42,157 nucleotides of DNA from Promicromonosporaceae bacterium (GTDB lineage: Bacteria; Actinomycetota; Actinomycetes; Actinomycetales; Cellulomonadaceae): the NCBI GenBank assembly GCA_009783295.1, contig WRHK01000033.1, positions 1 to 42,157 of the forward strand. The letters are read 5' to 3'. Below are positions 32,057 through 39,874 of this stretch, piece after piece. The position numbers were made by a program, and so were the translations under genes. The stretch's first letter is position 1. Every line of letters begins with the position of its first letter. The notes beneath the pieces are model-generated. The model was given only the letters and a program-made list of their open reading frames with translations. It searched no databases and was not told where the DNA came from.

Positions 32057-33597
32057 CTCTTCTCGACACGCTCCCTGGGTCTCCGCGCTGGGTGCGGTGG
32101 ATCGCCGAGGGGCGCCGCGTCTCCCCTCGCCGCTCGTTCTGGGCGACGTTCGCCGCGCTGTTCGTCGTCTCGTCGATCTGGGCGATCGCCAACCCGCTCA
32201 TGGCGTCCGTCGACGAGCCCGCGCACGTCGTCAAGGCGGCGGCGACAGTCAAGCTCGCCGACGACATCTCGGCCGACGGCTACCACACCGGCATCGGCAC
32301 GGTCATGCTGCCTGGGTTGTACGAGCAGCTAGCGCTGTTTCCGAACTGCTTCGCGTTCCAGCCGGACGTCACGGCCGCGTGCCAGCCCGCCCTCTCGGGC
32401 GACCTGGACGCGCTGCGGCCCGTGCAGACATCGGCGATCAACTACAACCCGATGTACTACGCCGTCGTCGGCCTGCCCGCGCTGCTGCCGGGCGGCGGCG
32501 AGCACACCGTCTACTTGATGCGCCTGGTCAACGCGGCGTTCGCCGCCGCGGTGCTGGCGATGGCCGCGCGCACGGTGGTGGAGCTGAGGCGCCGCCGCTG
32601 GGTGGGCATCGGCCTGGTGCTCTCCCTGACGCCGACCATCGTCAACCTGCTGGGCTCGGTCAACCCGCAGTCCGTCGAGGTGGCTGGCATCGCACTGCTG
32701 TGGGTCGCTCTCCTCGCACTGCTGCGCGAGCCCGACCCGGCCCTCACTGTGCGCCGCCTGGTCCGGGTCGTGCTCGGCGCGCTGCTCGTGGCGAACGCGC
32801 GCGGCCTGGGGCCGTTCTTCGTCACGCTCGTGGTGCTGATCTGCCTGGTCGCGGTGCCCTGGCGCAAGGTCACGGCGATGTTCACCGACCGGCGTCTGTG
32901 GTGGGGCGTCGGCGGAGGCGTTCTCGCCTGCGTGATCGGCACCCTGTGGATCCTGAAGGGGTCCGCCCTGCCGCAGGGTGCGGCCGGCGCGATGGGCTGG
33001 CGCGAGGCCGTGTTGTTCAGCATCGGGCACACCAGCGCCTACATCCAACAGCTCATCTCGGCTCTGGGCTGGCTCGACGTCGCGGTGCCGATCTGGGTGT
33101 ACCTCGCAGCGTCGGCCCTCATCGGGTTCGTCGCGATCCTCGCCTGGTCGATCGGGCGCGGACGCGACCGCCTGGTGCTGCTCGGCACCGCCGCGCTGGT
33201 GCTGCTCATGCCCGTGGCGATCCAGGGGATGCAGGCGCAGGCCCTCGGCCCGTTCTGGCAGGGCCGGTACGTGTACCCGCTCGCCATCGGCTTCGTGCTG
33301 CTCGCAGGAGTGGCGATCGACGACCGCGCGGACCTGCTACCCGGCTGGCTGCACGCCAACCTCGCCACGACGCTCGGGCTGTCGTTCGCTGCGGTCAACG
33401 TCGCGGCGTTCGCCACCAACCTGCACCGCTACGTGAACGGCGCCACGGGCGGTTGGTTCCGCCTGGACGCACACTCGTGGAATCCCCCGCTGAACCCGCT
33501 CCTGCTCGTGCTGCTGTACGCGCTCGCCTGGCTCGCGTTCGTGGGCGTGGTGCTGCGCGTGACGTCCGACGGCGAGGACCGCCGCATCACCGTGTGA
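32053..33597 (+). CDS. DUF2142-family polytopic membrane protein
   Basis: The 514-residue member has the family's first helix (SFWATFAALFVVSSIWAIAN), the acidic outer loop ASVDEPAHVVKAAATVKLAD, a cysteine pair (FPNCFAF and TAACQPA) likely to be disulfide-bonded outside the membrane, INYNPMYYAVVGLPALLPGG matching QHPPLYY of its paralogues, then about ten helices with GRYVYPLAIG. ATG overlaps the GT2 stop by four bases; the frame stays open slightly upstream. As last gene of a DPM-GT2/DUF2304/flippase/GT2 chain it occupies the slot of the GT-C transferase (GacL) that attaches the flipped sugar to the polymer. That function is inference. Confidence 0.86.
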   Translation: MTLLDTLPGSPRWVRWIAEGRRVSPRRSFWATFAALFVVSSIWAIANPLMASVDEPAHVVKAAATVKLADDISADGYHTGIGTVMLPGLYEQLALFPNCFAFQPDVTAACQPALSGDLDALRPVQTSAINYNPMYYAVVGLPALLPGGGEHTVYLMRLVNAAFAAAVLAMAARTVVELRRRRWVGIGLVLSLTPTIVNLLGSVNPQSVEVAGIALLWVALLALLREPDPALTVRRLVRVVLGALLVANARGLGPFFVTLVVLICLVAVPWRKVTAMFTDRRLWWGVGGGVLACVIGTLWILKGSALPQGAAGAMGWREAVLFSIGHTSAYIQQLISALGWLDVAVPIWVYLAASALIGFVAILAWSIGRGRDRLVLLGTAALVLLMPVAIQGMQAQALGPFWQGRYVYPLAIGFVLLAGVAIDDRADLLPGWLHANLATTLGLSFAAVNVAAFATNLHRYVNGATGGWFRLDAHSWNPPLNPLLLVLLYALAWLAFVGVVLRVTSDGEDRRITV

Positions 33598-33656
33598 CGC
33601 GCGCCAGCCCGACCGGGTGCCGCGCGAGCCTGGCGGGGATCTCACCGACTGGCGCC

Positions 33657-33662
33657 TACCGT
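33657..33662 (+). promoter_or_regulatory. -10-like element TACCGT
   Basis: It lies 29 bases before the GTG at 33692, leaving a leader of about 23 bases with GGAGG. It matches the site at 13574-13579. Confidence 0.3.
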
Positions 33663-33691
33663 GAGCAGACTTGTTCCGGGTGGAGGTGGCC

Positions 33692-34267
33692 GTGCGTCGG
33701 TTCTGGGGGTTCGTGGCCGCGCTGGTGGCCGTCGCGAGTATCGGCGCCATCGCCTACGTCGCGCTCACGCGCGGCGCGCAGCAGAGCGACGACGCCGAGC
33801 CGTCCGGCTCGTCGACGGCGTCCGTGACGGCCGATCCGGCGCCCGTGGTCTCGCCCTCACCGGAGGAGATCACGTCGCCGGCCGCGTCAGCGGAGCCCGC
33901 CACGCCCTCGGAAGAGCCGTCGCCGGCCCCTGATCCCGCCGGTTCGACGCTCGCGCCCACGGACCACCGCCAGACCGCGGACGTCACGATCAGCTTCCTC
34001 GAGTGGGACGCCGGCGCACAGGCCGTCGAGGCCGCCGGGTACGTCGCGCGGCTCGACTCCGGTGGGACGTGCACGCTCACGCTCACACACGTCGGGACGG
34101 CGGTCGCGATGAACGTGGCAGGCGTCCAGGACGTCTCCACCGTGGTGTGCGGTGGGTTCACGGTCCCGCGCGCCAAGCTCACGGCGGGGCCGTGGACGGC
34201 GACGCTCCGCTACGAGTCGACCACCCAGGTGGGGGTCTCCGCGCCGGTGCTCGTCGCGGTGCCCTGA
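33692..34267 (+). CDS. Membrane-anchored Pro/Ser/Thr-rich exported protein of unknown function
   Basis: The GTG at 33692 has GGAGG (33682-33686) five bases upstream, giving 191 residues. One N-terminal hydrophobic segment (FWGFVAALVAVASIGAIAYV, residues 4-23) acts as an anchor or uncleaved signal. A low-complexity linker of about 75 residues, rich in Pro, Ser, Glu and Ala, should span the wall. The C-terminal 95 residues look like a small beta-sandwich (TADVTISFLEWDAGAQAVEA, TCTLTLTHVG, VVCGGFTVPRAKL) with two cysteines likely disulfide-linked. I recognise no family. It follows the glycosyltransferase operon by 94 bases, so it may be co-transcribed or have its own promoter. It converges on the fusion gene. 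Confidence 0.75.
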   Translation: MRRFWGFVAALVAVASIGAIAYVALTRGAQQSDDAEPSGSSTASVTADPAPVVSPSPEEITSPAASAEPATPSEEPSPAPDPAGSTLAPTDHRQTADVTISFLEWDAGAQAVEAAGYVARLDSGGTCTLTLTHVGTAVAMNVAGVQDVSTVVCGGFTVPRAKLTAGPWTATLRYESTTQVGVSAPVLVAVP

Positions 34268-34306
34268 CCGGGCGGGTAGGAGGAACCGACCCGGCCGGGC
34301 ACGGTG

Positions 34307-36808
34307 TCAGTGCTGCCCGGCGATCCGCCGCACGCGCCCTGAGACGCGCCGCGCCAGCTCCGTGGGGCCACCCGCGTTGAGGTACTCGCGCACCAGCTTG
34401 ATGTCGGCGGCGAAGCTCCAGGGCCGGTGGAACTGCTCGGCACGCGTGTCCGGCAGCCCCAGCTCGTAGGCGAGGTCGGCGGCGCGGCGCGGGAACCGGC
34501 AGAAGTCCACGAGGGGCTGGAGCACCGTGGACCACCGGTAGCGGTCGGCGAACGTCGACACCGCGGCGCGGGCGGAGGCGATCGCCTCGTCGTCGAACAG
34601 GTACGTCTCCAGGGCCGCGACCAGTGCGTCGACGTCCTCGGGCGGCACGGTGGCGCCGAGGCCGTTCTCGGTGATGAGCGCGTCGAACGTGTCCCCGCCG
34701 GTTGCGACGATCGGCAGGCCGGCCCAGAGGTAGTCGAGGATGCGCGTGCGGAAGCTGAACGCCGTCTCGATGTGGTGGAAGTGCGTCGACACGCCCAGGT
34801 CGGCGTCGAGCAGGTAGTTGGCCCGCTCGTTGTACGGCACCCAGCCGGAGTTGAAGAACACGTTCTTGCCGGTGAGCCCCAGCTTGTCGCTGAGCTCGCG
34901 CAGCTCCCACGCGATCCGCATGTCCGGCACGCCGGGGTTGGGGTGCTTGAGGCCCAGGAAATACAGCTTGACCTCCGGGTGCTCCTTGACCAGGCGGTCG
35001 ACGGCGCGGACGAGCGTCAGCGGGTCGAACCAGTTGTAGACGCCGCCGCCCCAGAGGATCACCTTGTCGGTCTCGGAGATCCCTGGGACCACGCCCTTGA
35101 TGCCGTGCGCGGTCTGCACGGGCGCGTCGTCGGCGACACCGAACGGCACGACTGCGACCAGCGAGTCGAGCGAGGCGTCCTCGTCGTACACGCGGGCGTT
35201 GATGCGGCCCTGGCCGGCGAGCTGGCCCAGCCAGAAGTCGCGCTGCTTGTCCGAGGCGCACAGCACCAGGTCGGCGCGGCGCAGCTGTTCGTTGAGCACT
35301 CGGGTGGTCTCGCGGATCGACGCGGCACGCCCCTCGGGGCCCAGGTCGCGGGCCTGCTCGAGCTGCTCGAGGTGCATCGGGTCGTAGACATCGGCGACGA
35401 GGATCTTGGACGACTCGACCAGCCACGGCGCACCCTCGAGCAGGAAGCCCTGGAACACGATGACGTCGGCCCAGTCGGTGTGCTCGCGCAGCTTCGGGCC
35501 GGCGGAGTACACGACGTCGAAGTGCGGCGAGGTGACCTTCGCACCGGCCGTCGAGAGCAGGCGGACGTCGGCGAACGGCGAGACGGCCTTGGCGATCTCC
35601 CACGCGCGGATCGCCGGCCCGGCCATCTTCTCCAGCAGCGGCTCGCCCGTGACCACGAGCACGCGCTGCTTGGACACGAAGTGCGAGTCGATGCCGAAGG
35701 CCTCGACCAGGGCGTCGTGGCCCGCGTTGTAGCCCTCGATCGCGTAGGCGGCCTCGATCGCGTGGCGGAACAGCGGGAACAGCTCGCGATCGGAGCGTCG
35801 GCGGTGGGCCTGGAGCTCCTGGCGCACCTCGTGCAGGCCGGTGGTGATCTGCTCGACGAAGTAGTCGACGGCGAGCGGGCCCGTCAGGGCCATCTTCTGC
35901 ACCTCGACAGTGCCGACGTCGTCGCCCCCGGGGCGCTTCTGCAGGTCCAGCATCGCCGCGTCCGTGCCCGTGCGGGCCACCGAGCGGCGCACGGCGAGCG
36001 CCATCGCCGGCGCGAGAGCCTTGGCGAGCGACTCGTCGTCGAGGTTCTTGTACATGCTCAGCAGCGCGTTGCGCTCCAGGAGGTACGACTCCCGGTAGTT
36101 GCCGAACTTCTTCATGGTCACGTGGTGCTTGTGGTACGCGACCGAGCCCGGCACGTAGCGCACACGCCAGCCGAGCAGGTTCAGGCGCCAGCCCAGGTCG
36201 ACGTCCTCGTAGAACATGAAGAAGCGCTCGTCGAACCCGCCGACCTCGCGGTACACCTCCGTCGGGACGAACATCGCGGCGCCCGTGCCGAACAGCACGT
36301 CCTTCGCGACGTCGTACTCCGCGGAGTCCGGCCACTCGGCCTCGCGCTTGTAACCCATGCCGTACCAGGTGAGCGACCCGTCGACGTAGTCGACCAGGTT
36401 GCCGTCCCAGTCGAGCACCTTGGACGCAACGGACCCGATGGTGGGGTCGGCCTCCATGGCCTCGACGGCCGCACGGATCCAGCCCTCACCGGGACGCGCG
36501 TCGTTGTTGATGAACCCGACCCACTCGCCGCTCGCGTGCGCGACGCCGAGGTTGCAGCCTCCCGCGAACCCGAGGTTGCCCCCGGACTCGATGACCTTCG
36601 CCGCCGGCACGGCCTCGCGGATCTTCTCCGCGCTGCCGTCCTGAGAGTCGTTGTCGACGACGATCAGCTCGAGCCTGTCGGCCGGCCAGTCCACCTCGTC
36701 GAAGTACTTCAGGCACGTGATCGTGTCGTCCGCACCCTTGTAGTTGACGAGGACGACAGAGACGACGCCGTCGCGCTGGGCGGGCGGCTGCACCTCGGTG
36801 CCGGTCAC
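34307..36808 (-). CDS. Bifunctional glycosyltransferase: N-terminal GT2 fused to C-terminal GT4
   Basis: The 833-residue protein joins two transferases. The GT2 half has SVVLVNYKGADDTITCLKYF, VVDNDSQDGS, GFINNDARPG and GGFDERFFMFYEDVDLGWRL (about 191-210). A helical linker (about 260-370) leads to a GT-B half containing VLVVTGEPLLEKMAGPAIRA, LILWGGG-like VILWGGGVYNWFDP, LYFLGLKHPN and FSFRTRILDYLWAGLPIVAT. Such fusions make two successive linkages of a polymer or act as a polymerising pair. The GTG start at 36808 was preferred for AGGAGG four bases upstream; ATG at 36847, one base after the YfhO gene's stop, is the alternative and would add 13 residues. It is the second gene of a minus-strand operon, adjacent to the divergently placed Wzm/Wzt exporter genes. 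Confidence 0.9.
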   Translation of the reverse strand: MTGTEVQPPAQRDGVVSVVLVNYKGADDTITCLKYFDEVDWPADRLELIVVDNDSQDGSAEKIREAVPAAKVIESGGNLGFAGGCNLGVAHASGEWVGFINNDARPGEGWIRAAVEAMEADPTIGSVASKVLDWDGNLVDYVDGSLTWYGMGYKREAEWPDSAEYDVAKDVLFGTGAAMFVPTEVYREVGGFDERFFMFYEDVDLGWRLNLLGWRVRYVPGSVAYHKHHVTMKKFGNYRESYLLERNALLSMYKNLDDESLAKALAPAMALAVRRSVARTGTDAAMLDLQKRPGGDDVGTVEVQKMALTGPLAVDYFVEQITTGLHEVRQELQAHRRRSDRELFPLFRHAIEAAYAIEGYNAGHDALVEAFGIDSHFVSKQRVLVVTGEPLLEKMAGPAIRAWEIAKAVSPFADVRLLSTAGAKVTSPHFDVVYSAGPKLREHTDWADVIVFQGFLLEGAPWLVESSKILVADVYDPMHLEQLEQARDLGPEGRAASIRETTRVLNEQLRRADLVLCASDKQRDFWLGQLAGQGRINARVYDEDASLDSLVAVVPFGVADDAPVQTAHGIKGVVPGISETDKVILWGGGVYNWFDPLTLVRAVDRLVKEHPEVKLYFLGLKHPNPGVPDMRIAWELRELSDKLGLTGKNVFFNSGWVPYNERANYLLDADLGVSTHFHHIETAFSFRTRILDYLWAGLPIVATGGDTFDALITENGLGATVPPEDVDALVAALETYLFDDEAIASARAAVSTFADRYRWSTVLQPLVDFCRFPRRAADLAYELGLPDTRAEQFHRPWSFAADIKLVREYLNAGGPTELARRVSGRVRRIAGQH

Positions 36809-36848
36809 AGGACCTCCTGGGACGGTGTTGTCTGGAACAGCGGTCATC

Positions 36849-39698
36849 CTAGTGGGCGGTCTCCTGGCGCAGGCGCCGTTCGCGCCTGTCACGCAGGATG
36901 ACGAGAACTCCGCCGCCCACCAGGATCAGCAGACCGGCGCCCGTGCCCCACAGGCCCTCGCGAAGCAGCGGCGTGTGGTACGTGAGCTCGACGACGTGCG
37001 TGCCCGCCGAGCCGACGAACACCGCCCCACCGACGTGCTCGGCGGCGATGAGCGGGACAGGCTTGCCGTCCAGCGTGGCCGACCAGCCCTCTCGTCGCAG
37101 CGAGTCGGCCACGACCACCCAGCCGGCCCCGGTCGAGGTCACCTCGGCCGAGATCGTGTCAGTGTCCGTGTCGTGCTCGGTCACCGTCGCGGTCGACGTG
37201 CCGTCGAGCCCATGGACGTCGTCCGGGTCGTCGAGGATGACGGCGTCCGGGTTCGTCGACGGGTCGGCCATGGCACGCACGCGCGCGTCCGCGTCCGGCT
37301 CGGCGATCTCGGCCGACGCCCATCGCACCCGGGCCAACGCCGTCGTCCGCTCGTACACGGTGGCGTCTCCCGTGTGCACCACGTCCAGGCCGTCGCCAGC
37401 TGCCGGCAGGATCGGCGTGAAGCCGAGCGTGCCGTCGTCGGCGATCCCGACGTCGAGGCTCGCCGCAGAGGTGCCGGAGCGCAGCCGGAGGGAGATCTGG
37501 GCCGTCCACGAAGTGCCCGCCGGGATGTTGTCGGCGTCGAGCGCGACGTTTCCGACGCCTCCGCCGGGGCGGGCCCAGGTCGACGTACTAGCGATCTGCT
37601 TCCCGTCAGCGCCCGTGAGGGTCACGACGACGTCGGCGCCCTCGCCGCCCTGCACCGAAAGGCCGGAGGTGCTCAGCTGGAGGCCTCGGACAGGGCCGGT
37701 GAACGCGCGCGTCGTCAGCGTCGAGCCGGAGGCGAGGTGGACGCTGCTCGTCGCCGGGACGCCGGCCCCGGGGGCGCCCTCGAGCTGGGCACCCGGATCC
37801 TCGACCACGAAGCGCACTGCGAGCCGGTCGAGCACGCCGCTGCGAAGCGACTTCGAGAGGTTCTGTGGAGCGAGCGTCGAGTAGGTGGGCGACAGCAGCA
37901 TGTCCGGGTCCGCGGCGAGCATGAGCTCGCGCCACTCCGGCGTGATGAACGCGTGCCCCCCCAGGGCTCGCTGGCCGTACAGCGTGCTGGACCCGGGGAG
38001 CATCACCTGCGCGACCGTGGCGTAACGGTCGGTGCCGAGGTGCTGGTCCAGGAACTCGTGGGTGGGCGTGACCGGGTACCACATCGACACCGGGTTCTGC
38101 GGCCACCAGCTCCGCGCGACGTCGATCGCCGGCACGCCGACGAGCGCAAGGATGCCGAGCGCCGCCACGAGCGATGTCCACCACCTGCCGACGACCCAGG
38201 CGACCAGGACCAGCACGACCGTGCCGACCAGGTACACGAGCGCGACGCGCGTCTGCAGGCCCAAGTCCATGCGGTGGGGGGTGTCGCGCCGCGCGACGAC
38301 GACCGAGTACAGCACCGTGACCAGAACGCCGGCACCGGCGACCAGGCCGAAGACGCGTGCGGCGACAGTCGAGCGGGCCTTCGGCAGTGACGCCAGCTCA
38401 TCGCGAGCGGTCCTCGGCTCGAGCACCACCTGGAGCCCGAACGCCGCGACGACGGCGGTGAAGAAGCCGATCATCACGCGCAGCCGGGCCACCGGGTTGT
38501 TCGAGAAGATCGGCAGGTTCTGGATGGCCCCGAGCAGAGGGCCTCCCAGGTAGACCGCGATGACGGCGACCACCAGCGAGATCACGAAGAACGGGAGCAT
38601 CCCCGTGCGCGCCTGGCGTCGCGAGCGCAGCGCCAGCCCCACGGCGACGAGCACGACGACGGCCGCGCCCAGGTAAGAGAAGCTCTCGACGGAGTTGGCG
38701 CCACCCCACTGGAGCTGTCCGTCCGGCGTGCCCGTCGACCAGGGCAGTACAGCGTTGGAGAGGAAGACGAATGGCAGATGCATCGTCGAGCTCTGCGCGC
38801 GCACACTGAAGTCGAGCACCGTGAGCGCGTTCCAGGCGAATGGCATCAGGAGGAACGCGGAGATCAGCGCGCCGAGCGCGACTCCGCCCAGTGCGGCCAG
38901 GCCGCCCATGACGACGCTGCGCACCTTGCGGCGCGCGATCGCGGCCCGCACGATCACGTAGGCCGCCCCCGCGTAGAGGGCGTACCCGGTGACGGCGGGG
39001 AATCCGCCCAAGAACATCGAGGCGACAGGTATCGCCGTGACCAGCGCCTCGCGCCATCGCGGGCGCACGGCCGCACGGTCGAGCGCCCAGAAGAGCAGAG
39101 GGATGAACGCCGCGACGCGCGTCTGGGGCCAGTTGGTCCAGCTCACCATGAACCCGGACGTCACATAGGCGAGCGTGGCGAGAGGCCAGGTCGCCCTGCT
39201 CAGCCCCAGCCGCCGCAGGAAGAGCGACATGCCCAGCCCGACGATGACGATCTCGAGCAGCTTCATCGCGCCCGGTGCATAGGCGTGCGGGAGCACCCAC
39301 CATGCGAGCGACACCGGCGAGAACATGCCCGTGTTGGGCAGGCCGCCGAGCTCGACGCCGCCCTGGTTGTACGGGTTCCACTCGGCGAGCGCCCCGTCAC
39401 GGGCGACGTTCGCGATCAGCTCGGCCTGCGGCGCGAACCCGTCGACCGTGTCTCCGAGCAGGGGTACGTGCGGCGGCGTCGCCGCCGCGACGACGCCGTC
39501 GGTGCGCCACGGGGCGAAGGACTGCAGGATGTCGACGCCGAGGAACGTCGTGCGCCCGATCAGCGAGGTCCCGACTGTCGCGGCCACGAAGAGCGCGAGG
39601 ACGGCCCAGCCGACGACGGCGACGATCGTGTCCACCCGACCCGCGACCGGGCGGAGCGACTTTTCCTTGCGTGCATGCACGTGCGTGTTCCCTCTCAT
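36849..39698 (-). CDS. YfhO-family large membrane protein (putative GT-C glycosyltransferase)
   Basis: The 949-residue protein has about 13 helices in its first 580 residues and one at the C-terminus, around a large outer domain. FLGVDILQSFAPWRTDGVVA, AEWNPYNQGGVELGGLPNTG, FSPVSLAWWVLP and the late REGWSATLDGKPVPLIAAEH followed by VELTYHTP are the standard landmarks of YfhO (PF09586). YfhO proteins in Gram-positive bacteria glycosylate lipoteichoic acid or wall polymers outside the membrane using polyprenyl-phosphate sugars. ATG at 39698 follows a TACTGT -10-like element by nine bases (possibly leaderless); GTG six codons in, with GAGGG upstream, is an alternative. It precedes the GT2-GT4 fusion by one base if that gene starts at 36847. 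Confidence 0.88.
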   Translation of the reverse strand: MRGNTHVHARKEKSLRPVAGRVDTIVAVVGWAVLALFVAATVGTSLIGRTTFLGVDILQSFAPWRTDGVVAAATPPHVPLLGDTVDGFAPQAELIANVARDGALAEWNPYNQGGVELGGLPNTGMFSPVSLAWWVLPHAYAPGAMKLLEIVIVGLGMSLFLRRLGLSRATWPLATLAYVTSGFMVSWTNWPQTRVAAFIPLLFWALDRAAVRPRWREALVTAIPVASMFLGGFPAVTGYALYAGAAYVIVRAAIARRKVRSVVMGGLAALGGVALGALISAFLLMPFAWNALTVLDFSVRAQSSTMHLPFVFLSNAVLPWSTGTPDGQLQWGGANSVESFSYLGAAVVVLVAVGLALRSRRQARTGMLPFFVISLVVAVIAVYLGGPLLGAIQNLPIFSNNPVARLRVMIGFFTAVVAAFGLQVVLEPRTARDELASLPKARSTVAARVFGLVAGAGVLVTVLYSVVVARRDTPHRMDLGLQTRVALVYLVGTVVLVLVAWVVGRWWTSLVAALGILALVGVPAIDVARSWWPQNPVSMWYPVTPTHEFLDQHLGTDRYATVAQVMLPGSSTLYGQRALGGHAFITPEWRELMLAADPDMLLSPTYSTLAPQNLSKSLRSGVLDRLAVRFVVEDPGAQLEGAPGAGVPATSSVHLASGSTLTTRAFTGPVRGLQLSTSGLSVQGGEGADVVVTLTGADGKQIASTSTWARPGGGVGNVALDADNIPAGTSWTAQISLRLRSGTSAASLDVGIADDGTLGFTPILPAAGDGLDVVHTGDATVYERTTALARVRWASAEIAEPDADARVRAMADPSTNPDAVILDDPDDVHGLDGTSTATVTEHDTDTDTISAEVTSTGAGWVVVADSLRREGWSATLDGKPVPLIAAEHVGGAVFVGSAGTHVVELTYHTPLLREGLWGTGAGLLILVGGGVLVILRDRRERRLRQETAH

Positions 39699-39707
39699 CG
39701 GCGAGTC

Positions 39708-39713
39708 ACAGTA
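39708..39713 (-). promoter_or_regulatory. -10 element TACTGT before the YfhO gene
   Basis: On the minus strand TACTGT ends nine bases before the ATG at 39698, with no ribosome site between. It belongs to the same leaderless pattern as the sites at 5954, 9782, 26503 and 28625. Confidence 0.4.
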
Positions 39714-39811
39714 GCGGGTGCCGCACGGCCACTTTCCCAGCCCAGCCGACAGTGCGCCGAATTGCGGCGCAGGACCCGCGCATGGCCGCACGGTCCCACT
39801 GCGCAAGACGG

Positions 39812-39817
39812 TAGAGT
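39812..39817 (+). promoter_or_regulatory. -10-like element TAGAGT of the wzm-wzt operon
   Basis: TAGAGT would start transcription near 39824. A GTG at 39833 is in frame with wzm and nearly leaderless; the ATG at 39875 is preceded by GGAGG, so the longer protein remains possible. Confidence 0.35.
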
Positions 39818-39874
39818 CGACGCGCTTCGTCCGTGTTCCGGGCGTGGCAGGCGAAGTGGAGGACGAAGCACGCC

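Noticed and set aside
34295-34320. Inverted repeat CCGGGCA/TGCCCGG at the convergent end of two genes
   Set aside because: Only seven pairs, with the stop codon in the loop and no T-run. It could be a weak terminator but is not distinguishable from background.
39833-39874. Fourteen extra N-terminal residues for Wzm from a GTG
   Set aside because: Possible because a -10-like TAGAGT lies just upstream, but the ATG at 39875 has a GGAGG site; kept only as an alternative.
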